A DNA stretch of 63,690 bases from JAQVXR01 sp050945755 (lineage in GTDB: Bacteria; Bacillota; Dehalobacteriia; Dehalobacteriales; Dehalobacteriaceae), in NCBI GenBank assembly GCA_050945755.1, contig JBMNTN010000006.1, forward strand, positions 1 to 63,690, read 5' to 3'. The position numbers and the translations under genes are program-made. Every line of letters begins with the position of its first letter. Position 1 is the stretch's first letter. Positions 16,680 to 25,163 of this stretch are shown here, in pieces. The notes beneath the pieces are model-generated. The model saw only the letters and a program-made list of their open reading frames with translations. It was not told the origin of the DNA and did not search any database.

Positions 16680-18569
16680 TTATATTTGATTACTAAAATA
16701 GCCCTGCAAAAGTCCTTTTAACTTTTCCTTTGCATCCTCTACGGTAATTCCCTTTAACTGGGCACCGGCCACATTAAGATGTCCGCCCCCACCCAATTGT
16801 TCCAGTAAAACCTGAACATTGATGTCACCGTTGGACCGACCGCTGATATTGGCACCGTCAGGCACTGCATAAATTACAAAAGATACCTTAACATTTTCCA
16901 CAGAGAGCAAAATGTCTGCAGTCTTTGCCGCGATAACTGCGCTATGAGGTACAGCCTCCTCCATAATAGCAACCGCCGCTTGGCCAAACCAAATTTCCGA
17001 GCTCTGAACCACTTGCGCCCTCTGTAAAACTGTATCGTAGTCATCCTGCAAGAGCATGCGGACCAGTCCCGGGTCCGCCCCTGATCTTCTTAAAAAGGCA
17101 GCTGCCTCAAAAGTACGTACGCCCGTTTGAAATACAAAATTTTTTGTATCCACTTCAATTCCCGCCAGCAAAGCTGATGCTACTAAAGGGTTAAGAGAAA
17201 TATCCTCATCCATATACTGGATAATTTCCGTTACCAGTTCACTGGCAGACGAGGCATAAGGTTCTACATATATTAACTGGGCATCATCAATAAATTCTTC
17301 AGCCCTGCGATGATGGTCTATCACTACAACCCGTTTTACCTTTTTTAAAATTCCCGGTTCGATTAAAAGAGAAGGTTTGTGGGTATCGCATATTACCAAT
17401 AAGGTCTCCTTACCTGTGTATTGAAGAGCTTCCCTGCTTGTGACAATCATCTGCCTATACTCAGGATAGTCCTTAACGGCCGTAAAAAACTTATCCAAAG
17501 TACCGGCAGCATTATCTAAGACCAGATAAACCGGCTTATCAAAATAAAGGGCGAGCCGGGCAACCCCAAGAGATGAACCGACGCTGTCCAAGTCTGAATT
17601 CTCATGTCCCATAATCACTATATTGGCTACTTCTTGAATAAAGTGCTTTAAAGTATATGCCACTACCCTGGCTTTAACTTTGGTCTTCTTTTCCGGCGCG
17701 CTGCTCTTTCCCCCATAATAGAGAACTTTATTAGCCCATTTTAACACTACTTGATCACCGCCCCGGCCTTGAGCCAGGTCTAACCCCAAATAAGCCAAGC
17801 GCGCCAAATCCATTAAAGTCTCTTCTCCCACACCCATTCCGATACTAAGAGTAACAGGAACTTTGTTTTCCTGCCCAATTTCCCTTATCCGGTCAACAAT
17901 TTCGAACCGGTTTTTTTGACATTCTTTGAGGATCCCCTGATTTATCACCAACAAGAATCTGTCCTCAGCAAATTTCTTTAAAACACCCTCTAATTTTCCC
18001 ACCCATTCTTTTAATTCTTTATCAATGCCGGCTAAAAGCATCGTTCTTTTCTCATCATCCACGCCCTGAAATGCTTCGGAAAAATTATCAATCTGCACAA
18101 CACCAATAACCGGACGTTCTTCCTGGAAACGTCGATCCAGGTTAACCTGTTCGGTAATATCTTCAAAGGTGAGGAGCAGACGGTTTATCCCATCCTCTGC
18201 ATTTAAGTCCATGCTTTGCACCTGGTAAAACCGATTATTTATCACTAATTGAGAAGTCTTCCATCTGGGAAACCAAGTATGCCGGCGTAAAGCTAGTTCC
18301 GGCAGGTACTGAATAATTTTCCCTCTGATAACTCCTTCTCGTCCAAGCATCTTCACAAATAAATTATTATGCCAGTGAATCATCCCCGTTTGGTCAATTA
18401 TCACAATTCCAATCGGCAAGGAAAATAATACTGACTCACTTACCACATTAATCTTCCGGGTTAAATCTTCCCGACAAACTTGCCATTTGCGTTTTTGGGA
18501 AATATGCCACACTAATAACCCCAAAAATGCTATAAAGAAACACCCGCATAAAAAGTACCATACTTGCAC
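16680..18569 (-). CDS. gdpP: Cyclic-di-AMP phosphodiesterase GdpP/YybT
   Basis: Membrane-bound enzyme that hydrolyses the second messenger cyclic di-AMP to pApA. Order: a membrane segment (VWYFLCGCFFIAFLGLLVW, residues 3-21), a PAS-like domain, a degenerate GGDEF-like domain near 150-280, then the DHH domain with GHENSDLDSVGSSLG near 315 and the DHH motif VIDHHRR near 405, and DHHA1 with GGGGHLNVAG near 585. GTG at 18569 is chosen because AAAGGAG lies eight bases before it; the longer frame would overlap yybS by 62 bases. One N-terminal helix is seen where Bacillus has two. Confidence 0.92.
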   Translation of the reverse strand: MQVWYFLCGCFFIAFLGLLVWHISQKRKWQVCREDLTRKINVVSESVLFSLPIGIVIIDQTGMIHWHNNLFVKMLGREGVIRGKIIQYLPELALRRHTWFPRWKTSQLVINNRFYQVQSMDLNAEDGINRLLLTFEDITEQVNLDRRFQEERPVIGVVQIDNFSEAFQGVDDEKRTMLLAGIDKELKEWVGKLEGVLKKFAEDRFLLVINQGILKECQKNRFEIVDRIREIGQENKVPVTLSIGMGVGEETLMDLARLAYLGLDLAQGRGGDQVVLKWANKVLYYGGKSSAPEKKTKVKARVVAYTLKHFIQEVANIVIMGHENSDLDSVGSSLGVARLALYFDKPVYLVLDNAAGTLDKFFTAVKDYPEYRQMIVTSREALQYTGKETLLVICDTHKPSLLIEPGILKKVKRVVVIDHHRRAEEFIDDAQLIYVEPYASSASELVTEIIQYMDEDISLNPLVASALLAGIEVDTKNFVFQTGVRTFEAAAFLRRSGADPGLVRMLLQDDYDTVLQRAQVVQSSEIWFGQAAVAIMEEAVPHSAVIAAKTADILLSVENVKVSFVIYAVPDGANISGRSNGDINVQVLLEQLGGGGHLNVAGAQLKGITVEDAKEKLKGLLQGYFSNQI

Positions 18570-18621
18570 CCAGGAAACTCCTTTCAGTTTGGAAAAAGCG
18601 GACAACGTCTTGTCCCGGCTG

Positions 18622-19605
18622 CTATTTTTCCGCCCCCGCCCTGATAAATCGGCGGTAGTCAAATAAAGGATCGAATAAACCAATTAATAAAAGCAGAATA
18701 AAAATAATGTGGTTGAACATAATGATACCAATAATTATCAATGCTTTTATCGGGGGAGTGGGTTGGTAACTTTTCCAATAAAAAACAGCCACGGAAATTC
18801 CGGAAATCAACAGCAAGGGATAATAAATATATAAAATATTTTGGCCTATCAATACAAGCAGTCGGTGTTCAAAGTGATTTCCTGCCAATAAAAAACCCAA
18901 AGCGCCAATAACACCCCAGACAATGACCCACGGAAGATGCCATTCCCGAAAGGGAGGCATATCGGGGATTTCATACCTTAACCTTCTTAGTATTTTTCGG
19001 GCAATTAAATAGTTGACCAAAGCCACCCCCATGGAAGCTGTAATATATGCTCCGGGCAACAGTGTATCAATCATTCGAAAAATTTGCTCTTTATACTGTT
19101 CAGCCGAGACTCCCTGGGGCAATATTTGATCCAAAATCCCCATGTTTTCGTATGTTTTAAAAGCTTGATCAATTGTCATCTTCATCTCTAAAATCCCCTG
19201 GGAAATTGGCAGATTAGCCACAAAGGCGGACAGCACCAAAGTTGCCGCAGTAGATACTGCAGTAATTAACGTTCCTAACAACAGGGCTTTCATGGGAGAA
19301 AGCTTTTCTTTAAAACAGTAACCGTAAGCAAGGGCCATCCCGCCTAAGTTGACTACCATTAATATCGCCTGAACCGGGCCAGCCAAAATTGAAATAAGCC
19401 CACCGGTTACAACCAGTCCCATGACTCCTAATCTGATATCATGCCGCATAATGAGTAAAATTATCGGAATCGTCCAAAATAAACCTGTGACAAATGACAG
19501 TATAGGTATATAGATACCGATGATACCCAGCAATGCAGCGATTGCTGCCATCAGTGCCCCTTCCGTTAAGGCACCCACCGTAATTGGAGAAGCTGATTTT
19601 AACAT
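18622..19605 (-). CDS. yybS: YybS-family (DUF2232) membrane protein
   Basis: A 327-residue protein with about eight membrane segments, carrying the YybS/DUF2232 N-terminal pattern (GALTEGALMAAIAALLG near residue 11). Its function is unknown; it usually lies between rpsR and gdpP and its fold has been likened to ECF transporter S components. Its ATG overlaps the MazG-like stop by one base (TAATG), so the two are translationally coupled, and gdpP begins about 50 bases after its stop. The call rests on sequence pattern plus position. Confidence 0.85.
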   Translation of the reverse strand: MLKSASPITVGALTEGALMAAIAALLGIIGIYIPILSFVTGLFWTIPIILLIMRHDIRLGVMGLVVTGGLISILAGPVQAILMVVNLGGMALAYGYCFKEKLSPMKALLLGTLITAVSTAATLVLSAFVANLPISQGILEMKMTIDQAFKTYENMGILDQILPQGVSAEQYKEQIFRMIDTLLPGAYITASMGVALVNYLIARKILRRLRYEIPDMPPFREWHLPWVIVWGVIGALGFLLAGNHFEHRLLVLIGQNILYIYYPLLLISGISVAVFYWKSYQPTPPIKALIIIGIIMFNHIIFILLLLIGLFDPLFDYRRFIRAGAEK

Positions 19606-19922
19606 TACTTTCGGTTATCCTCCACATATTTTAACAAACCGGATAAGTCCCCATACCACTTTTCAACTTCATGTCCCTTCATCACACTTTCCCGCAATTT
19701 AGTTTTCATGTTTAAATCAATACGGGAATAGGACATGCCTAATCTTTTACCAAGAATATACGTAGTGATTAGTATTCCCGTGATACACTCCAAAATAAGT
19801 CCCTCACTGCCTTTTACCATCGCCTTTAGAAGGGCGGCAACAGAACCGACAAGCTCAGCTTTTAACCAATCAATTACCTTTACATTTTTAGCAATGTCAA
19901 AATCCCTGGTGTTGGAGTACAT
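19605..19922 (-). CDS. MazG-like family protein
   Basis: A 105-residue helical protein of the MazG-like group seen beside yybS in Clostridia. The start ATG at 19922 follows GGAGGAGGATGG and opens with MYSNTRDFDIAKNVKVIDWLK split over two helices. The family relates to MazG nucleotide pyrophosphohydrolases, but the metal-binding ExxE acidic pairs of active MazG are not evident, so enzyme activity is doubtful. Its stop overlaps the yybS start. Confidence 0.7.
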   Translation of the reverse strand: MYSNTRDFDIAKNVKVIDWLKAELVGSVAALLKAMVKGSEGLILECITGILITTYILGKRLGMSYSRIDLNMKTKLRESVMKGHEVEKWYGDLSGLLKYVEDNRK

Positions 19923-20069
19923 CAAGACCATCCTCCTCCCAGAAAAAATATTCATATAATTTCTGCAATCAAATATTCTTTTCCTGCCACCAATATCGGA
20001 CAATTTATGACACTATATGCTGTCCTCGACAGAAATGGGACAGTTCCCCTCTGTTGTTTTTTTATATAA

Positions 20070-20096
20070 AACAGGGGAGCCTACGCTTCCCCTGTT
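20070..20096 (-). terminator. Terminator of the rpsF-ssb-rpsR operon
   Basis: AACAGGGGA and TCCCCTGTT arms with a loop of nine, about ten bases past the rpsR stop, followed by a T- and A-rich stretch on the minus strand. Confidence 0.8.
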
Positions 20097-20106
20097 ATTA
20101 TATAAT

Positions 20107-20373
20107 TTATTCGGTTGTATAGGGCAATAAAGCTATGTTCCGAGCCCTTTTTATCGCCAGCGTTAAAGCCCGCTGATGTTTGGCACAGTTTCCGGAAATC
20201 CGACGGGGAAGAATCTTGCCCCTTTCGGTAATGTGTTTTTTTAACCGGCCTATATCTTTGTAATCTATAACATCAATTTTATCAACACAAAAACTGCATA
20301 CGCGCTTACGGCCCCGTCGACCCCGGTTGCCCCGGCCACGTGGATTCCGTTCACCACGTTCGTGTTCAGTCAT
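20107..20373 (-). CDS. rpsR: 30S ribosomal protein S18
   Basis: An 88-residue S18 with an Arg/Gly-rich N-terminus, a CSFC pair near residue 26 that with C63 suggests the zinc-binding form, DYKDIGRLKKHITERGKI near 37 and CAKHQRALTLAIKRAR near 63. S18 pairs with S6 on the small-subunit platform. The ATG follows AAGGAGGAAGAATAA. Last gene of the three-gene operon; a terminator follows. Confidence 0.97.
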   Translation of the reverse strand: MTEHERGERNPRGRGNRGRRGRKRVCSFCVDKIDVIDYKDIGRLKKHITERGKILPRRISGNCAKHQRALTLAIKRARNIALLPYTTE

Positions 20374-20396
20374 TTTTTATTCTTCCTCCTTAAATC

Positions 20397-20789
20397 CTAG
20401 AATGGCAGATCATCATCAGGGGGTGCTACCTCCGCATCAATAAAACCACTTGGGTCGACACTGCCTGTGTCCTTCGGGCTTAAAAAGCGAACAGTTTCAG
20501 CCACAACTTCGGTTACCCAACGACGTTGCCCATCCTGTCCCTGATAACTCCTTATTTGCAGGCGGCCATCAACAGCAGCTAACTTTCCCTTTGATAGGTA
20601 ATTGGCACAATTTTCCGCTTGCTTCTGCCAAACAACAATGTTTATAAAATCCGTCTCCCTTTCCCCTTGAGCATTTTTCCTCATCCGATCCACCGCTAAG
20701 GTAAAGGTTGCTACGGCAACACCGTTAGGTGTATAACGCAGCTCGGGATCTTTTGTTAGTCTGCCGATTAAAATTACGCGGTTTAGCAC
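20397..20789 (-). CDS. ssb: Single-stranded DNA-binding protein
   Basis: A 130-residue SSB. The OB fold occupies residues 1-105 and opens LNRVILIGRLTKDPELRYTP; the acidic tail ends DDDLPF, the peptide that recruits replication and repair partners. The linker is short. GTG start at 20789 with a GGTGGTGAG ribosome site. It lies between rpsF and rpsR, the common Bacillota order, so its level is tied to ribosomal protein synthesis. Confidence 0.97.
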   Translation of the reverse strand: MLNRVILIGRLTKDPELRYTPNGVAVATFTLAVDRMRKNAQGERETDFINIVVWQKQAENCANYLSKGKLAAVDGRLQIRSYQGQDGQRRWVTEVVAETVRFLSPKDTGSVDPSGFIDAEVAPPDDDLPF

Positions 20790-20810
20790 CTAAACTCACC
20801 ACCAGTTCAA

Positions 20811-21098
20811 TTATTCTTCTTCTCTTACAACGATATAACGGATAACATCATCAGAAATTTTAAAGTTCCGTTCCAATTCGGCGGGCGTTTCCTGAGTACC
20901 TTTAAAGTAAACAAGTACATAATAGCCCTCACGGAACTTTTTCACTTCGTAAGCCAGTCGACGTTTACCCCAAGGATCCACCTTCACCAGCTCACCACCG
21001 TTGTTTTGGATCAGCGAGGAATACTTTTCAATTGTTGCCTGTATTTTTTCCTCGTCTAAGTCAGGTCTGATAATATACATTGCTTCGTATGCTCGCAT
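20811..21098 (-). CDS. rpsF: 30S ribosomal protein S6
   Basis: A 95-residue S6, beginning MRAYEAMYIIRPDLDEEKI, with VDPWGKRRLAYEVKKF near residue 40 and a RYIVVREEE end. The ATG at 21098 is chosen over an in-frame GTG at 21107 because that GTG lies inside the AGGAGG ribosome site. First gene of rpsF-ssb-rpsR; the upstream leader carries a hairpin resembling the S6:S18 autoregulatory site. Confidence 0.97.
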   Translation of the reverse strand: MRAYEAMYIIRPDLDEEKIQATIEKYSSLIQNNGGELVKVDPWGKRRLAYEVKKFREGYYVLVYFKGTQETPAELERNFKISDDVIRYIVVREEE

Positions 21099-21120
21099 AT
21101 CCTTCACCTCCTCCCTTTGG

Positions 21121-21160
21121 ACTTACGGCCCCGGCACAAAGCATACCTTACGGGGCAGGG
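21121..21160 (-). promoter_or_regulatory. Probable S6:S18 autoregulatory leader hairpin
   Basis: In the rpsF leader the minus strand has GCCCCG and CGGGGC arms around a 17-base loop, followed by CGTAAG, with GCCGGGGCCG at the 3' arm. Known S6:S18-binding leaders have a stem with a CCG-containing bulge that imitates the 16S rRNA site. The position, about 30 bases before the ribosome site of rpsF, suits translational feedback. Identified by eye. Confidence 0.5.
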
Positions 21161-21182
21161 ACATACACAATGACACTAGGGT

Positions 21183-21211
21183 ATTATAACATAAATTAAC
21201 AGTAGAAACAA
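21183..21211 (-). promoter_or_regulatory. Promoter of rpsF-ssb-rpsR
   Basis: Minus strand TTGTTT (21211-21206), 17-base spacer, TATAAT (21188-21183), with TG before the -10. Predicted start near 21176 gives a leader of about 78 bases. Confidence 0.75.
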
Positions 21212-21212
21212 A

Positions 21213-21419
21213 TCATTTTTTGTCTGTTTCATCCTGCACACTTTTGACAATTTTTTTTACCCGTTTCTCAAAATCCTGACGGGAAATCATTACCTGACGT
21301 CCGCAGGTAAGACATTTTATCCGGAAGTCCATCCCTGTTCGCATTACTTCCCATTCAAATCCCCCACACGGATGGGGTTTCTTTAACCTAACCACATCAC
21401 CCAGATGGAATCTGTCCAC
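21213..21419 (-). CDS. DUF951 family protein
   Basis: A 68-residue protein of the DUF951 family, known by VRLKKPHPCGG near residue 10 and RIKCLTCGRQVMISRQDFEKR near residues 33-53, divided here by family-typical spacing. The three cysteines (PHPCG and CLTCG) suggest a small metal site. Function is unknown; the gene is common in Bacillota near rpsF or mechanosensitive-channel genes. The GTG start follows GGAGG eight bases upstream. Confidence 0.85.
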   Translation of the reverse strand: MDRFHLGDVVRLKKPHPCGGFEWEVMRTGMDFRIKCLTCGRQVMISRQDFEKRVKKIVKSVQDETDKK

Positions 21420-21515
21420 TGCCTAAACCTCCTTAAACAGCCGCTTTTCAAGATAAAATCCGGCGCTGAAATACTATTAATCACCACAAATTTTTATTCA
21501 TAGGCAAGTTTTGGC

Positions 21516-22364
21516 TCAAGCATGTTTTTCCTCAGGAACGGTCAACTTGTCTAATGCGTCGCGAGCATTAACCCGTACCAACCAGGCCTCATCATTCAGA
21601 GCCTTTTTCAGTACGGGAATCGCCTCAAAACACCCCAGCCGCCCCAAGGCACGGGCAGTCATCGATCTTACTTTTTCGTCAACATCCCCCATTAAAGGGA
21701 TTAGGTTTTCCAAGGCATTAGGGTTGCCAATTTCCCCCAGAGCGGAAACTGCCTTTTGGCGTATCCTAGGGGACTCGTCTGCTAACTCTTTCATAAGCGG
21801 TACTACCGCTCTATCATCGGCAATTTCCTGGAGAATATCAATAACCAAACATTTTGTTCCCTCCGGGAGATCACACAAAATCCCACATAAATAATCAACG
21901 ACACCAGGTCCAAATGCCACTAATACTTCAGCTACTCGGGCCGGTAAATATTTCTCAGGTTGGGATAAAGCATCAACCAAGAGGGGAATAAGCCTTTTTT
22001 CCTTTAGATTAACCAGGATGTAGGCTGCTTCAGCCTGTCGTCCTTCATCTTTGGCACCAAGAGCATTAACATAATGGTTAAGATAGCCTTGAGACTCCCA
22101 AAAATCAACCAGTTCTTTTTTTATTTCCGGGGAAATTTTAGGCCAAAATTCCACAATTTCAGGCACCTGCTCTATACCATACTCATTTAATCTTTTAAAC
22201 AGTGACTTCGAAAGCGCACCCTTAGCCTGAATCAATTTTCTCGGCAAATCACCTTGCCATTTTTGCCCACTATTCTCCTTGCAGCTTATTTTTTTTCTCT
22301 TCACACAAAAATAGCAGAGAATAATAATTAATGCTACAAGTACAAAGGCAGCAGCAAAATGCAC
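21516..22364 (-). CDS. Membrane-anchored HEAT-repeat protein
   Basis: A 282-residue protein. Residues 3-22 form a membrane anchor (AAAFVLVALIIILCYF), followed by a basic stretch. From about residue 85 to the end are HEAT/PBS-lyase-type repeats: LVNLKEKRLIPLLVDAL, EIADDRAVVPLMKEL, ALGEIGNPNALENLIPLMG and ALGRLGCFEAIPVLKKAL. HEAT repeats bind partner proteins; no enzyme site is visible. GTG start at 22364 after GGGGGAG. It ends a leftward group after selD (20 bases apart), so cotranscription is likely, but a selenium role is not implied. Confidence 0.8.
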   Translation of the reverse strand: MHFAAAFVLVALIIILCYFCVKRKKISCKENSGQKWQGDLPRKLIQAKGALSKSLFKRLNEYGIEQVPEIVEFWPKISPEIKKELVDFWESQGYLNHYVNALGAKDEGRQAEAAYILVNLKEKRLIPLLVDALSQPEKYLPARVAEVLVAFGPGVVDYLCGILCDLPEGTKCLVIDILQEIADDRAVVPLMKELADESPRIRQKAVSALGEIGNPNALENLIPLMGDVDEKVRSMTARALGRLGCFEAIPVLKKALNDEAWLVRVNARDALDKLTVPEEKHA

Positions 22365-22383
22365 CCCGACTCCCCCTGCCTAT

Positions 22384-23442
22384 TTAAATTTTATCTTCAT
22401 CCCGTCTCACATGAATTCGTCCGGCATTCCCGGCGTGAATCCTACCTACGAGTCGAAAACCTACCTGTCGTTCTTGCAGTAGAGAAGCCAAAAAATCCAC
22501 TTTTTGTGGTGAAACAGCTATTAAAAGCCCGCCACTCGTCTGCGGATCAAACATAATGTCCTGCAAAAACCGAGGAACATCTATTTCGAAGTCTATTCTG
22601 TCCGCTAAATAGTTTTTGTTGTTATAACACCCTCCGGGAATAATACCCATTTCAGCAAGTTCCCGGGCCTTCTCCCAAATAGGAAGCCGGTCCGCCCAAA
22701 CTTCTGCGGAAACTTTGCTCGCTGCCATCATCTCTCCTAAGTGTCCTAAAAAGCCAAATCCGGTAATATCCGTGGCTGAATGAACACCTGCTTTTCCCAT
22801 TGCTGCCCCTGCTTGCTTATTGAGAGTTGCCATGTCCCGAATGACTTCCCGTTCTATTTCTTCATCGATCATTCCTGCCTTAATCCCGGTGGCAATAATT
22901 CCATTTCCCAAGGTCTTTGTCATAATTAAAATATCTCCCGGACGAGCCTTATCATTACTCAGGATCTCTTCCGGTTTAGCGATACCCGTGACTGCCAAAC
23001 CGTATTTGGGTTCTTTATCGTCTACCGTGTGCCCTCCGATTAGCAGGGCACCAGCCTCCATCACCTTTTCCGCACCACCGCGTAAGATCTGGCCAAACAC
23101 TTCCAAATCAGAGCACTTGGGGAAAGTGGCAATATTCAGGGCCGTTAGGGGTTCGCCCCCCATAGCATAAATATCGCTTAAGGCATTAGCAGCGGCAATC
23201 TGTCCAAAGGTAAAAGGGTCGTCTACCATAGGCGTAAAGAAATCCACTGTTTGAATCAGCGCCAGATCGTCCGAGATTTTATAAACCCCGGCATCATCAT
23301 AGTTTTCCGTTCCGACCATTAAATTCGGATGAGAAAAAGAAGGCATACCGGATAATATTTTTGCCAGGTCCGCCGGACCGATTTTTGCCGCTCACCCGGC
23401 AGCAGTTACCATCTGGGTTAAACGAATCCCGTCTTGACCCAT
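22384..23442 (-). CDS. selD: Selenide, water dikinase, with in-frame UGA (probable selenocysteine)
   Basis: Makes selenophosphate from selenide and ATP for selenoprotein and seleno-tRNA synthesis. A plain open frame begins only at 23346, inside the family sequence. Reading from the ATG at 23442, behind a GGAGGTGAG site, gives MGQDGIRLTQMVTAAG, then TGA at 23392-23394, then AAKIGPADLAKIL, continuous with the rest. The UGA falls where SelD has its catalytic Cys or Sec, two residues before the essential Lys (K20 here). Full length is 352 codons, normal for SelD. Later motifs include GTENYDDAGVY, VDFFTPMVDDP, ANALSDIYAMGG and DITGFGFLGHLGEM. Conventional calling would clip the active site. Confidence 0.93.
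23365..23394 (-). promoter_or_regulatory. UGA codon and candidate bacterial SECIS hairpin in selD
   Basis: Directly after the UGA (23392-23394) and 12 bases of spacer, the RNA has GGUCC, loop GGC, GGACC, extended by an outer C-G pair past a bulged U. The loop lies about 17 bases after the UGA, within the usual range for SelB-recognised bSECIS elements. Confidence 0.65.
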
Positions 23443-23473
23443 GGGGCTCACCTCCAATTAGTTTCCAGATAAA

Positions 23474-24175
23474 TTACTTGTTTTTATTCCCCCAGGGACA
23501 TACCGCCAAACAACGTCCGCATACTCTTTTACCAAAACTATGTCGCATACTGCTCAAATACTCATTACAAGCCGGTGCATCAAAACGTTCGGCCAAAGAA
23601 CCATCTGCCCGAAAGATAATCCCTTTGATAGCACCAGGGGGGCATGCCTCCCGGCAAAGAATACACTCCCCGCACCGATTTTCCAAAGGCTTGTCCACTG
23701 GCAAAGGCGCATCTGTCAACACTGTTACCAAGCGGAGTCGGGGACCAACTTTCGGATTGATCAAAGAGCAATTCTTCCCGATCCATCCCAGGCCTGCCCG
23801 ATGGGCAGCCAGCCGGTGGCTGAATATACCGGCTAATTTTGATTCGCTTACCCGTTGGGATGCAGGAATAGGAAATGCTTGATAACCCTGTTTTTGCAGA
23901 AAATTATTAAGCCTTAAAGCAATATCATCTAATCGAGCATTTATGGTATCATAATAGCGCAGGTAGGTATGGGTCGGACCTTGTGCCAATTCATTGACTA
24001 CCAATTTGGGGAAAAACACAGCTGCCGAAATAGCCCGCGTTAAAGCATTAAACTGCTCTCCATATTCCTTGGCAATTGCATCGGTTACCTCTTCCAGGTC
24101 AGCAACCCCAAAAAGATCCCCGCCCCAACGTTCTGTCAATTCTGCTAAGTGCTTTTTTAACTCTTCCGGTTCCAC
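23474..24175 (-). CDS. QueG-like double [4Fe-4S] protein
   Basis: A 233-residue protein with the epoxyqueuosine-reductase-like fold end: RAGLGWIGKNCSLINPK near residue 127, the first cluster motif CGECILCREACPPGAIKG near 168, and a second, partial set CNEYLSS and CGRCLAVCPWG near 203-228. It has the double-cluster C-terminal domain but lacks the HEAT-like tail of true QueG, and shorter relatives like this are often annotated only as 4Fe-4S double cluster binding proteins. Queuosine synthesis is not supported by neighbours. GTG start after GGAGGTGAACAT. It lies just upstream of selD. Confidence 0.8.
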   Translation of the reverse strand: MEPEELKKHLAELTERWGGDLFGVADLEEVTDAIAKEYGEQFNALTRAISAAVFFPKLVVNELAQGPTHTYLRYYDTINARLDDIALRLNNFLQKQGYQAFPIPASQRVSESKLAGIFSHRLAAHRAGLGWIGKNCSLINPKVGPRLRLVTVLTDAPLPVDKPLENRCGECILCREACPPGAIKGIIFRADGSLAERFDAPACNEYLSSMRHSFGKRVCGRCLAVCPWGNKNK

Positions 24176-24281
24176 ATGTTCACCTCCAAAAGGCCCTTTC
24201 AGGTATTATATCACATACCATGTTTTAACCCGGTTCATAAACCCGCACTAATACTTTCTTCTCTTTGGGTAAGTATTTTAA

Positions 24282-24932
24282 TTAACGACTGAAAAAAACC
24301 CCAACTAACTCCTTTACGACACCGGCAACAACGGAATTATTTATCGACTGAGACATTTTTCCCAAAGTATGACTTTCATTACCAAGGACCGTGGTGGGAA
24401 TAAGAACTGTGAAAAGTATTATTATGAATCCACACAATACCAATGAAATCACCAATCCTGCAAGGCCGCCTGCAGAACGATTAAAAATGCCGACAAAAGT
24501 ATGGTCTAACCCTTTTGTAATTAAATAGACTGAAAGATTGAAAATAATTTTTGCCGCAATCATGATAAGGATAAAAGATCCTAAATACAAAAAAAGAACA
24601 GCCAAAAACCGGGTCGGCTCCATTAAAGATGTCTCAAAATTAGGGACAATACTCGTTACAGCTCTGGAAACCCCGTGAAAAGGAGTCAATAAGAACATGG
24701 CTAACTCCCCAGTTTTGACAATAAACGTCTTCCCTAAGAAAAAATCGTTTAATTTAGCCACTAAATCATAGCGGGAATTAATCAGCGCTCCCAACCAATC
24801 GGCAAAACTAACACTAAGATACAAACCGACGAGGATCCCTAGGGGACAGGATATGATTCTTATTAAGCCCTTTTTCCATCCGATAATAAAACCCAGAATA
24901 AGCAATCCCAGTATCATCAAGTTTATAAACAT
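24282..24932 (-). CDS. CvpA family membrane protein
   Basis: A 216-residue protein with four main membrane segments and the CvpA N-terminal pattern: a first helix followed by GWKKGLIRIISCPLGILVGLY around residue 19. In the second half RSAGGLAGLVISLVLCGF near residue 151 matches the family. CvpA relatives are linked to colicin V production and envelope stress in Proteobacteria; the Bacillota form (YshB-like) is of unknown role. ATG after GGAGGGAATAACTA. It stands alone. Confidence 0.8.
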   Translation of the reverse strand: MFINLMILGLLILGFIIGWKKGLIRIISCPLGILVGLYLSVSFADWLGALINSRYDLVAKLNDFFLGKTFIVKTGELAMFLLTPFHGVSRAVTSIVPNFETSLMEPTRFLAVLFLYLGSFILIMIAAKIIFNLSVYLITKGLDHTFVGIFNRSAGGLAGLVISLVLCGFIIILFTVLIPTTVLGNESHTLGKMSQSINNSVVAGVVKELVGVFFSR

Positions 24933-25122
24933 TAGTTATTCCCTCCACCCTTTTTATTATATCCTAAAAGGGTGAGTTGGTAAATTATTTCAGCGGACCT
25001 GTCCCATAAATATGCTGCTATATATAAAAAACTTCTTGTGTCAAATCTCTAACGCAGGCGGAAGGCCTTAGTTGGACTTATGCTATCAAGCTATATTGAC
25101 TTAGACTTCCTGGTAGTATGAA

Positions 25123-25152
25123 AAATCCGGGGGTATAACACACACCGGATTT
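25123..25152 (-). terminator. nhaA terminator
   Basis: AAATCCGG and CCGGATTT arms with a T run on the minus strand, eleven bases past the nhaA stop. The remaining bases of the 24933-25163 gap show nothing recognisable. Confidence 0.8.
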
Positions 25153-25163
25153 ATTAACTTCTT

